Shown here: positions 1 through 6,573 of the stretch, in pieces
How positions within the stretch are numbered: position 1 is the first letter of the stretch
Layout: each line of letters begins with the position of its first letter
From: Candidatus Peribacteria bacterium
GTDB lineage: Bacteria; Patescibacteriota; Gracilibacteria; Peribacterales; Peribacteraceae
DNA length: 6,731 bases
NCBI GenBank assembly: GCA_012515645.1
Contig: JAAYXY010000052.1
Span: forward strand, 1-6,731
Direction of reading: 5' to 3'
Notes under the pieces: model-generated
Databases searched by the model: none
Seen by the model: the letters and a program-made list of their open reading frames with translations, nothing else
What the model was told of the DNA's origin: nothing
Program-made: the position numbers and the translations under genes

Positions 1-1417
1 GCACTTTCATATTCTGCAGCAGTGCACTCATTGCTTCCGATTTTTCGATTGATGTGGTACCAATCAGCACAGGTTGGCCTTTGTCGTGTTTCTGCATCGC
101 GGTTTCGGCAACTGCTTTGAATTTGGATTTCACTGTCCTGTAGATCGCATCCGGCTTGTCATCCCGTACCAGAGGCTTGTGTGTGGGTATGACAATCGTG
201 CGCAGTTTGTAGATGGATTCGAATTCCTCCTCCTCTGTTTTGGCTGTGCCTGTCATGCCGGCGAGTTTATGGTACAGGCGGAAGTAGTTCTGGAATGTAA
301 TGGTTGCAAGTGTTTTGCTTTCACGCTGCACTTCAACCCTCTCTTTCGCCTCTATGGCCTGGTGCAGCCCGTGTCCATAGCGTCTGCCAGGCATCAATCG
401 CCCTGTGAATTCGTCTACGATGATTATTTCCCCGTCTTTGACGACGTAATCCACGTCTCGCTGGTAGATGGCGTGCGCACGCAGAGCCTGTTCAATGTGG
501 TGTACTTCTTCAAAGCCTCTGTCTGTATACACATTCTCCACGCCGAGAATCTCTTCCATTTTGTGAATCCCTTCTTCCGTGAGCGCAGCAAGGCGTTGTT
601 TCTCATCTTTATTGTAGTGCACGTTTTCCTGTAACTGGTGCACGATTTGCGCATATTGCAGGTATTTTTGCGTCGATTCTTCTCCTGGTTGGCTGATGAT
701 GAGCGGTGTGCGTGCTTCGTCGATTAAGATGCTATCCACTTCGTCTACGATTGCGTAGTGCAGCTCGCGTTGAACCTGCCGTTCGATGCTGCCTGCCATG
801 TTGTCACGCAGGTAATCGAATCCGAATTCGTTGTTCGTTCCGTATGTGATGTCACATGCGTATGCTTGACGGCGTTCTTCGTGGTTGAGTTCGTGCAAAA
901 TGGTACCAAAGGAGAGCCCAAGTGCTTCGTATAGCATGCCCATCCAGAGTGCATCGCGCTTTGCCAGGTAGTCGTTGACGGTGACAACGTGCACACCTTT
1001 GCCGCTTAAAGCATTGAGATACACGGGCATGGTACAGACGAGTGTTTTTCCTTCTCCTGTTTTCATTTCTGCGATGCAGCCTGAGTGCAGCGCAATGCCT
1101 CCCAGGATTTGCACGTCGTACGGGACCATGTCCCAGGTGAATTCCTGTTTTCCCAATGTGGATTTTTTCCCCATGATGAGTTCGCATGCACGGATGACTG
1201 TTGCGAATGCATCCGGGAGTATGTCATCGGGGGTCATTCCTTCCGCAATTTTGTCGCGTAGCTCCTGTGTTCGTACCGGTAGTTGTTCTACGGTGAGTGA
1301 TCGAATGTCTTCTTGTGCGCAGCGTTCCCGTACACGGCGAACAGTGGGCCACAGTTTTTTTAGTTCTTTGCGGTTCGGATCGCCGAGAATCGTATTCAGG
1401 ACATCAATGGCAGACAT
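1..1417 (-). CDS. secA: Preprotein translocase ATPase SecA (N-terminal 472 residues, cut by window edge)
   Basis: SecA is the cytoplasmic ATPase that pushes unfolded preproteins through the SecYEG channel. The visible part runs in order through the first nucleotide-binding domain, the preprotein cross-linking region and the start of the second motor domain. Walker A is MKTGEGKT at residues 118-125, and the DEAD-type box DEVDSILIDEARTPLI is at 225-240. VDEFTGRLMPGRR (334-346), TFQNYFRLYHKLAGMTGTA (374-392) and IGTTSIEKSE (452-461) are all SecA hallmarks. The family is usually 800-1000 residues, so roughly the C-terminal half lies beyond the left edge. The ATG at 1417 was chosen because MSAIDVLNTILGDPNRKELK aligns with normal SecA N-termini. 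An in-frame GTG at 1465 would add an unlikely hydrophobic stretch. No Shine-Dalgarno site precedes the ATG. Residues 84-100 look like an insertion relative to E. coli-type SecA, ending in WDMVPYDVQ. It is the last visible gene of a probable tsaB-unknown-secA operon. Confidence 0.98.
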   Translation of the reverse strand, partial: MSAIDVLNTILGDPNRKELKKLWPTVRRVRERCAQEDIRSLTVEQLPVRTQELRDKIAEGMTPDDILPDAFATVIRACELIMGKKSTLGKQEFTWDMVPYDVQILGGIALHSGCIAEMKTGEGKTLVCTMPVYLNALSGKGVHVVTVNDYLAKRDALWMGMLYEALGLSFGTILHELNHEERRQAYACDITYGTNNEFGFDYLRDNMAGSIERQVQRELHYAIVDEVDSILIDEARTPLIISQPGEESTQKYLQYAQIVHQLQENVHYNKDEKQRLAALTEEGIHKMEEILGVENVYTDRGFEEVHHIEQALRAHAIYQRDVDYVVKDGEIIIVDEFTGRLMPGRRYGHGLHQAIEAKERVEVQRESKTLATITFQNYFRLYHKLAGMTGTAKTEEEEFESIYKLRTIVIPTHKPLVRDDKPDAIYRTVKSKFKAVAETAMQKHDKGQPVLIGTTSIEKSEAMSALLQNMKV

Positions 1418-1484
1418 ACAGAATGCAGGATACCAGAGGAGGAGGGACAGAATCGATGAATGCACATCCTTTTTCCGGTTTTCT

Positions 1485-2096
1485 TTACCAATAGACGCGG
1501 TTATCTCGTGTATCCAGTACGGCGTACGCGGCGCTCATGATAGCGCCGGCGTCCTCGCGTTCGCATAGTGAGAATGTGGGGTACATACTGCAAGATTTTC
1601 TGTCCCAGTAGTGACATTTGCTCGCGAGCACGTACAGGATGCCGCTCCCTGTTGGCGGTGCACTGCCTAAGTGAACGTGTGGAGATCCTGTTCTATGCAC
1701 GGCTTCGTAGATTTCGTGTGCGAATGCGGCTTTCAGTGTTTCACATCCAATCCAATCTTCGTGTATATCTGTTTGTTCTGAGGCGAACGTCACTCCAACA
1801 TTGTGCAAAACTCCTGCAGGCGGTTCATTCCAGAAACAGCGCAGTTTTGGTTCGGTTATCGTTGATGCATCTATTTCTGCCATTAGGAGAATATGCTCCG
1901 GTTTCAGTGGAAAATCGCACGTTTCCCCCCATCGTTCCTGCAGATATTCCGATGACGCATATTGGCTGAATGCTGCGCGGAACGGTTCCGGTACTTGGCT
2001 TTGTTCGTCAGCGGCTTCCCATTGCTGTACCAGCAATACTCCGGACGCAATCACCAGGAGTGATACTGCCAGAACACTGCGTGCGCGGCACCGCAT
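1485..2096 (-). CDS. Hypothetical membrane-anchored or secreted protein with six ectodomain cysteines
   Basis: I do not recognise this protein. From the ATG at 2096 it has 203 residues. The N-terminus carries arginines at 2, 4 and 6, then a hydrophobic run at about residues 8-23, which fits a signal anchor. No clear signal peptidase I site and no lipobox is visible, so a retained anchor is more likely than cleavage. The remaining 175 or so residues are polar and hold six cysteines (60, 87, 118, 161, 169, 178), an even number that would suit disulfide bonds outside the membrane. Aromatic residues are frequent near the C-terminus, which ends VYW. The start is uncertain: an in-frame GTG at 2132 adds 12 residues and overlaps tsaB by 22 bases, but it lacks a Shine-Dalgarno site and puts charged residues before the anchor. 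The gene sits 14 bases after tsaB and 67 bases before secA. That it is a real gene is supported by its position filling the gap between the two and by the plausible anchor; its function is unknown. Confidence 0.75.
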   Translation of the reverse strand: MRCRARSVLAVSLLVIASGVLLVQQWEAADEQSQVPEPFRAAFSQYASSEYLQERWGETCDFPLKPEHILLMAEIDASTITEPKLRCFWNEPPAGVLHNVGVTFASEQTDIHEDWIGCETLKAAFAHEIYEAVHRTGSPHVHLGSAPPTGSGILYVLASKCHYWDRKSCSMYPTFSLCEREDAGAIMSAAYAVLDTRDNRVYW

Positions 2097-2110
2097 ATGT
2101 ATAGCATACG

Positions 2111-2716
2111 TTATCCTTCTCTGCCGTACCACGGTGTGAGTATATTCGTATCGTATCCCGCCTCGTTCACGAGAGCAGGTACGATGATATCTGTTTCCTG
2201 TAATACTGCTTCTGGCAGTCCTGTTTGTAGTAGGGCTGCGCGGTGTTCAGGGATCAGTTCCCCACACCAGTGTCCTTTTTGTGGCATATGTTCCAGAAGC
2301 ATGTGCAGGGACATGTGTTGCACTTCTTCTTTCCTATTTTTACCGAAGACGCGTGCGAATACCTCCTGTTTTTTTGTGGAATGGATCCACAGTAATGGTT
2401 TTTGGTCATGTGCTCTTGCCGCGTATACATCCGCCAGGTGGATTCCTGCAGATGGAATGCCAAGCTCAGTGGTCAGCGTGTTGCAGAATGCAACTGCTAT
2501 GCGGAGGCTCGTGAATCCTCCCGGTCCGGTGATGCATGCGATGTGCGTCAAATCCGCATGCGTCCATTGCGCGTTTGCCATCACTTCTGCATACATTGTG
2601 AGCAATGTGTTGTCCCGCACAGATTCATTGCAGTGCATTTTTGCTTCTATGCGTTTTCCGTCACTGCAGGCGAGCAGTCCCCGGTGACTGGCAATATCAA
2701 TGTACAGGCATTTCAT
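2111..2716 (-). CDS. tsaB: tRNA t6A37 threonylcarbamoyladenosine biosynthesis protein TsaB
   Basis: TsaB is the non-catalytic ASKHA-fold partner of TsaD in the complex that puts threonylcarbamoyl on A37 of ANN-decoding tRNAs, together with TsaE and TsaC, in the cytoplasm. The sequence opens with the strand LYIDIAS (residues 4-10) and has the family signature TGPGGFTSLRIAVAFCNTL at 63-81. It ends with TPWYGREG, matching the usual C-terminal P-x-Y-x-R pattern. At 201 residues it is somewhat shorter than the usual 220-230, and the middle and C-terminal half are poorly conserved, as is normal for TsaB. The ATG at 2716 was chosen because it directly precedes the first beta strand. The open frame continues upstream to 2947, but that extension runs through the divergent promoter region and into the opposing glycosyltransferase gene. 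Only a weak AGG lies before the start. It is the first gene of the minus-strand block. Confidence 0.93.
   Translation of the reverse strand: MKCLYIDIASHRGLLACSDGKRIEAKMHCNESVRDNTLLTMYAEVMANAQWTHADLTHIACITGPGGFTSLRIAVAFCNTLTTELGIPSAGIHLADVYAARAHDQKPLLWIHSTKKQEVFARVFGKNRKEEVQHMSLHMLLEHMPQKGHWCGELIPEHRAALLQTGLPEAVLQETDIIVPALVNEAGYDTNILTPWYGREG
2115..2120 (-). promoter_or_regulatory. Possible Shine-Dalgarno site AGAAGG before the hypothetical gene
   Basis: The minus strand reads AGAAGG here, just inside the end of tsaB. It is the best Shine-Dalgarno-like match seen before any gene in the window. It lies 18 bases before the preferred ATG at 2096, which is too far for normal spacing, but only 7 bases before an out-of-frame ATG at 2107. 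It may be a chance match within tsaB coding sequence. Confidence 0.3.
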
Positions 2717-2789
2717 GCGCCTATTGAAGCATGTGTTCTGTATGATGCGGTAGGATTTCTCTGTAGTTTCACCTATGACGTAGATCTTT
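2717..2789. promoter_or_regulatory. Divergent intergenic region, probable promoters of both operons
   Basis: These 73 bases separate tsaB on the minus strand from the glycosyltransferase on the plus strand, so both transcription units should start here. On the plus strand TATGAT at 2741-2746 is one mismatch from the sigma-70 -10 consensus and would put a transcript start near 2753, about 37 bases before the ATG at 2790. No good -35 lies at the right distance: TTGAAG at 2724-2729 is only 11 bases away. I see no convincing -10/-35 pair on the minus strand and no hairpin or operator-like palindrome. Confidence 0.4.
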
Positions 2790-3671
2790 ATGCGCCAACC
2801 AGCTCTCTCCATCATTATCCCGACGCATGCACGGAGCGAGATTCTCCGGGAGTGCCTTCTGCGCATCGGCGCGCAGACCGTCAGGGCACAGATCGAAGTC
2901 ATTGTGGTCAGCGATGTCGTCGATCCAGAAGCGCAGGCGTATTGCACTGCGCTTGGTGCGCAGGTGCCCTGTGATTATATTCAAGTGTCTCCGTGCCATC
3001 AGGGTGTTGCCCGTAATACTGCACTCAAACGTGCCAAGGCTCCACTCTGTCTGATTATTGGCGATGATATTTTCCTGGAACCCGACGCATGTGCAGTGCA
3101 CATGATGTCGCATGATTTGCTTACCAGGCAGGGTGTGGTATCTGCGGTTGTTTTGGGTTTTACAACATGGGATCCTGCTGCCGGTATAACACAGGTGATG
3201 CGTTGGCTGGAACGGAGCGGATGGCAGTTTGGCTACCCGACTCTCCGGCGTTACGAGCGGACATTTGTTCCTGTTTCTATGCAGCATTTTTACACATACA
3301 CGAGTCATGTGAGTCTCCCCACTGCCATTGCGCGCAAATACCCGTTTCGACAGGACATAGATTTATACGGATGGGAAGATGTGGAGTGGGGCACCCGTCT
3401 GCGTGATGCGGGCATAGGTTTGTTCTACCAGCCGGATGCCCGGGCATTCCATTTCCATCATATGGATTTGCCCGCTTCATTGCGGCGCATGGAGACTCTT
3501 GGCACATCTGCCGCGCAAATGGCGCGCAAAGTGCCGGATTTTGATCGTCTGCCTCGGGGAACGAAACGCTTCTTCTACCGTTTGGTTTCTATGTTTCCCA
3601 CAATGACCGGCGCGCACAGGCGTGCATTTCTGCGTGGTGTTGTTGCGGCGGAACGGGCAGCTGATGCGTGA
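2790..3671 (+). CDS. Glycosyltransferase, GT2-like (GT-A fold)
   Basis: This 293-residue protein looks like a soluble or peripheral nucleotide-sugar glycosyltransferase. It begins with LSIIIPTHARSEILRECL (6-23), the usual first Rossmann strand and helix. VIVVSD follows at 37-42, QGVARNTALKRAKAPL at 71-86, and IIGDDIFLEP at 89-98 supplies the metal and nucleotide-sugar binding acidic motif (GDD 91-93). GWEDVEWGTRLRDAG at 194-208 corresponds to the ED acceptor-side motif that holds the likely catalytic base, and the following FHFHHMD (220-226) is rich in histidine. No transmembrane helix is evident. The donor and acceptor cannot be told from sequence. Its position directly before ftsW and murG, overlapping ftsW by 8 bases, suggests a role in the cell envelope, but that is inference. 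The start is fixed by an in-frame TAG at 2781-2783; no Shine-Dalgarno site precedes the ATG. Confidence 0.9.
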   Translation: MRQPALSIIIPTHARSEILRECLLRIGAQTVRAQIEVIVVSDVVDPEAQAYCTALGAQVPCDYIQVSPCHQGVARNTALKRAKAPLCLIIGDDIFLEPDACAVHMMSHDLLTRQGVVSAVVLGFTTWDPAAGITQVMRWLERSGWQFGYPTLRRYERTFVPVSMQHFYTYTSHVSLPTAIARKYPFRQDIDLYGWEDVEWGTRLRDAGIGLFYQPDARAFHFHHMDLPASLRRMETLGTSAAQMARKVPDFDRLPRGTKRFFYRLVSMFPTMTGAHRRAFLRGVVAAERAADA

Positions 3672-4926
3672 ATCTGCAGGTGCAGAAAAGACGTACGGAA
3701 TCAGTCGCACCCGGACTGCTATACACCGTATACTGCTCTCCATGTTCCGGCGGCTCGATTTTCTTCTCTGCGGTGTTACGGTTGTGCTCACATTCTTTGG
3801 GCTGGCGATGATCGCGAGCGTGAGTGTCTTCGGGAGCTACCAGATCACGCATCAGATGGTGCTGCGGGGTATGCGGGAGGAAACGAGCAATGCGTTCTAT
3901 CTTATTCGCAGTTCCTACCATACGTTTCTGAGCCTGGGTGTGATGTTTTGCATTCTTCTGGTGCCGTACCGTGTATGGGAGCGCTTTGCCATGCCTATCT
4001 TCGGTGTGGCACTCCTGCTCCTTCTCGCCGTATTCATACCGGGTATTGGCGCAGGTTACGGTACTGCACATCAATGGCTGCGTATCGGAGGTTTTTCTCT
4101 GCAACCCTCTGAATTCCTGAAGTTGGCTATGACTATCTATCTCGCTGTCTGGTTGCAGAAACGCGAGCAGATCGTCGGGACGCTTAAAGAGGGTTTTCTG
4201 CCGTTTTCCACGCTTCTTGTTCTGAGTACAATTCTGGTTGCCGTACAGCCGGATTTTGGGTCATTTCTCGTTATTTTTAGCATTGCTGTCGTGATGTTTT
4301 TCATTGCGGGAGGCAATGTCATTCACCTGTTTCTCGGCGGGATGATCGCAGCCGTGCTCGGTTTGCCTATCATTTTAAACAGGGAATACATCCGCAACCG
4401 TTTTCGGGCTTTCCTTTTTCCGAACGATCCTTCTCTTGCGGAATCTATAGGGTTTCAGGTTCGGCAGGCACTCATTGCCATTGGCAGCGGCGGGCTCTTC
4501 GGTGTTGGATACGGCAAATCCATCCAGAAATTCGGATACCTTCCCGAAGTGCAAGGGGATACCATTTTTGCTGCCATGGCTGAGGAATTAGGATTCTTTC
4601 GTCTCATGATTGTTCTGGGTATGTACGGTATATTCGTCTGGAGGGGCTATCGCATTGCCCTGGGTGCGCCCGATCGTTTCGGTTTCTTGCTCGCCACCGG
4701 CATTACCACCTGGGTTGCCGTGCAGACTCTCCTGAACGTTTCGGTGAATCTTGGGCTGTTCCCTCTTACGGGTATTACGCTGCCGTTCATCAGTTATGGC
4801 GGCTCGTCTACGCTCGCGTTGCTGACTGCCGTTGGCATCTTGCTGAATATTTCCATGTACAGTACCGATGCTCCATCTGAAGATAGGCGGCAGCGGTCAC
4901 GGTTTCCTGTATGCAGACACTCGTAA
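3664..4926 (+). CDS. ftsW: SEDS-family septal peptidoglycan glycosyltransferase FtsW
   Basis: FtsW is a polytopic SEDS protein that polymerises lipid II into glycan strands at the division septum, working with a class B PBP. About ten hydrophobic segments are visible from residue 32 to 397. Diagnostic stretches are LQPSEFLK (146-153), QPDFGS (195-200), GSGGLFGVGYGKSIQKFGYLP (274-294) and PFISYGGSS (374-382). D299 in LPEVQGD lines up with the catalytic loop aspartate of SEDS enzymes. NVSVNLGLFPLTGITLP and the ISYGGSS ending favour FtsW over RodA, as does murG next door. The 420-residue start at 3664 was preferred because its ATG overlaps the end of the glycosyltransferase (ATGCGTGA, 8 bases), with a GGAACGGG stretch just upstream, suggesting translational coupling. 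Other in-frame ATGs exist at 3622 (434 residues) and 3742 (394 residues, immediately before the first helix). The N-terminal 30 residues are basic and cytoplasmic. Confidence 0.95.
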   Translation: MRESAGAEKTYGISRTRTAIHRILLSMFRRLDFLLCGVTVVLTFFGLAMIASVSVFGSYQITHQMVLRGMREETSNAFYLIRSSYHTFLSLGVMFCILLVPYRVWERFAMPIFGVALLLLLAVFIPGIGAGYGTAHQWLRIGGFSLQPSEFLKLAMTIYLAVWLQKREQIVGTLKEGFLPFSTLLVLSTILVAVQPDFGSFLVIFSIAVVMFFIAGGNVIHLFLGGMIAAVLGLPIILNREYIRNRFRAFLFPNDPSLAESIGFQVRQALIAIGSGGLFGVGYGKSIQKFGYLPEVQGDTIFAAMAEELGFFRLMIVLGMYGIFVWRGYRIALGAPDRFGFLLATGITTWVAVQTLLNVSVNLGLFPLTGITLPFISYGGSSTLALLTAVGILLNISMYSTDAPSEDRRQRSRFPVCRHS

Positions 4927-4930
4927 TGTC

Positions 4931-5983
4931 ATGGCTCAGCGCATCCTTTTTGTCGGCGGCGGCTCTATAGGCCATATAGCTCCATCTCTTGCGATTTGGC
5001 ATGCCATGAAGCGGCTGGTGCCATCTGCCGAGGCGCACTTCGTGTGCGCCGATCGGACGGATGACCGGGAATTTCTGCACCAAAACAGTGTGGAATTTAC
5101 CTCTCTTGCTGCACCGCGCCTTTCCTTATGTTTCCCTTTTGCATTTTTGTCGGCGTATCGCCATGCAGTGCGTATCATTGCTTCTTTTGCACCGAATGTG
5201 ATCTTTAGCAAAGGAGGGTATGTCAGCATTCCTGTTTGCCTTGCGGCACGTCGCAGAGGGATTCCCATTGTCCTGCACGAATCTGATGCTGTGAGTGGGC
5301 GCGCGAATCGCATTGTTGCGCGGTGGGCGCATCATATCTGTCTGGGGTTTCCTCTGGAGACAGTTGGACGCTGTTCCGGGAATGTGACGTATACAGGGAA
5401 CCCTATTCGTGAAGAGATGCGATCCGGGGGGGACCGCAAGGAGGGGTTGCGCTTGTGCGGGTTCAATGGCACTCGTCCTGTGTTGCTCGTCATGGGTGGC
5501 AGCCAAGGATCGCAGGTGCTCAATGAAGTGGTTATAGGATTACAGGCGGAACTGTTGCGACACTGCGATATCATCCACATTACAGGCAGAGGCAAAGCGT
5601 GTGCTTCTGCGAGACCGGGATATTGGAGTACGCCTTTTGCACAAGAGGTTCTTCCTCATTTGTATGCGGCAGCCGACATTGCATTGAGCCGCGCAGGCGC
5701 CAGTGTTCTTGGTGAGCTTGCTGCCAATGGCATTCCTGCCATTCTCGTGCCACTGCGCGGCGTCGGTCACGATCATCAGCAGAAGAATGCGCGTGCCGTG
5801 GAGGAGGCTGGTGGTTGTGTTCTCCTGCAGCAGTGTGATCTGGAAACTGCGCTGTTGCCTGCATTGCGCATGTTGGCGCACGATGCATCGGCGCGTTCCC
5901 GGTTTGCAGAAAGCATGAGTCGTTTCTATGTCCCCGATGCCGATGAGCGCATTGCTCATGTTGTACAGAAGTTTCTTGCATGA
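4931..5983 (+). CDS. murG: UDP-GlcNAc:lipid I N-acetylglucosaminyltransferase MurG
   Basis: MurG adds GlcNAc from UDP-GlcNAc to lipid I on the inner face of the membrane, giving lipid II, the substrate of FtsW. At 350 residues it matches the family (about 355 in E. coli). The two Rossmann domains are visible. The N-terminal G-loop is GGGSIGHIAP (9-18), a variant of the usual GGTGGH. FSKGGYVSIPV (92-102), LHESDAVSGRANR (115-127) and NPIREE (157-162) follow. The C-terminal domain has VMGGSQGSQVLN (187-198), HITGRG (216-221), SRAGASVLGELAANGIP (253-269), where E262 should contact the donor ribose, and HDHQQKNA (280-287), where the paired glutamines should contact the sugar. The ATG at 4931 lies 4 bases after the ftsW stop and puts the G-loop at the normal distance. 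An in-frame ATG at 4868 would overlap ftsW by 59 bases and add residues with no family counterpart. No Shine-Dalgarno site is present. Confidence 0.97.
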   Translation: MAQRILFVGGGSIGHIAPSLAIWHAMKRLVPSAEAHFVCADRTDDREFLHQNSVEFTSLAAPRLSLCFPFAFLSAYRHAVRIIASFAPNVIFSKGGYVSIPVCLAARRRGIPIVLHESDAVSGRANRIVARWAHHICLGFPLETVGRCSGNVTYTGNPIREEMRSGGDRKEGLRLCGFNGTRPVLLVMGGSQGSQVLNEVVIGLQAELLRHCDIIHITGRGKACASARPGYWSTPFAQEVLPHLYAAADIALSRAGASVLGELAANGIPAILVPLRGVGHDHQQKNARAVEEAGGCVLLQQCDLETALLPALRMLAHDASARSRFAESMSRFYVPDADERIAHVVQKFLA

Positions 5984-6011
5984 TTATCCGGCTCTCTTTA
6001 CCCTTATAACC

Positions 6012-6539
6012 ATGCGTACTCTCCGAATCTTTCTCCCCCTTTTCCTTTTGGTTATTGCCGGTTGTCAGCCATCGACTCAGGAAGTGGTGCTGCATACATC
6101 TCAGGGTGACATTACGGTCGCTCTCTATCCTGCGAGTGCACCCAAGAACGTTGAAAACTTCGTTACGCATGCAGAGAACGGATATTATGATGGTCTCATA
6201 TTCCACAGGGTGATACCCGATTTTATGATCCAGGGCGGCGATCCGACGGGTACGGGCGCCGGCGGGGAGAGTATTTGGGGAGAGCCGTTCGCGGATGAGA
6301 TCAATGACGAGCCCATGGAACGCGGTGCTGTAGCAATGGCGAACCGCGGTCCGAATACCAATGGAAGCCAGTTTTTCATTGTGCAGCGCGAAGAAGGCGC
6401 TTCGTGGCTCGAGGGTATGCACACGGTTTTTGGTAAAGTCACCAGTGGTATGGAAGTCGTTGATGCCATCGCTAATGTGCCGCGTGACGCCAACGACAAA
6501 CCACTGGACGATGTTACATTTACTGTAGAAGTGCGGTAG
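6012..6539 (+). CDS. Cyclophilin-type peptidyl-prolyl cis-trans isomerase, predicted lipoprotein
   Basis: This 175-residue protein should catalyse cis-trans isomerisation of X-Pro bonds (EC 5.2.1.8). The N-terminus is a lipoprotein signal: MRTLR, a hydrophobic run, then the lipobox VIAGC with C18 as the lipidation site. The enzyme would therefore be tethered to the outside of the cytoplasmic membrane and assist folding of exported proteins. A compact single cyclophilin domain follows. FHRVIPDFMIQGGDPTGTG (64-82) supplies R66, F71, M72 and Q74. NTNGSQFFI (115-123) supplies F122, and SWLEGMHTVFG (131-141) supplies W132, L133 and H137. These correspond to R55, F60, M61, Q63, F113, W121, L122 and H126 of human cyclophilin A, so the active site is complete. 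The ATG at 6012 was chosen because it starts the signal peptide; longer in-frame starts from 5928 run back into murG. It lies 28 bases after murG, without a Shine-Dalgarno site. Confidence 0.95.
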   Translation: MRTLRIFLPLFLLVIAGCQPSTQEVVLHTSQGDITVALYPASAPKNVENFVTHAENGYYDGLIFHRVIPDFMIQGGDPTGTGAGGESIWGEPFADEINDEPMERGAVAMANRGPNTNGSQFFIVQREEGASWLEGMHTVFGKVTSGMEVVDAIANVPRDANDKPLDDVTFTVEVR

Positions 6540-6573
6540 GCATGTGTCTGATGGCATGTAGAATGCACCTGTC

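Noticed and set aside
74..634. Open frame of 186 codons on the plus strand
   Set aside because: It is antisense to the well-conserved secA coding sequence and its translation shows no family motif.
1418..1484. Possible terminator between the hypothetical gene and secA
   Set aside because: The region has A- and T-rich runs but I find no stem-loop followed by a T tract on the minus strand.
975..1568. Open frame of 197 codons on the plus strand
   Set aside because: It is antisense to secA and the end of the hypothetical gene; the translation is Ser/Arg-rich and unlike any known domain.
1733..1756. Possible metallopeptidase motif in the hypothetical protein
   Set aside because: The stretch HEIYEAVH resembles HExxH at first sight, but the fifth residue is Glu rather than His, so the zinc motif is not present.
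2717..2947. N-terminal extension of tsaB
   Set aside because: The frame is open upstream, but it would cover the divergent promoter region and the opposing glycosyltransferase start. TsaB proteins begin at the strand that follows the ATG at 2716.
4868..4930. Upstream in-frame ATG for murG
   Set aside because: It would overlap ftsW by 59 bases and add 21 residues without family counterpart, while the ATG at 4931 gives the normal MurG N-terminus.
5976..6010. Possible promoter before the isomerase gene (TTGCAT and TATAAC)
   Set aside because: The spacing is 23 bases, and a start of transcription would fall inside the coding region after the ATG at 6012. The 28-base gap fits operon read-through.
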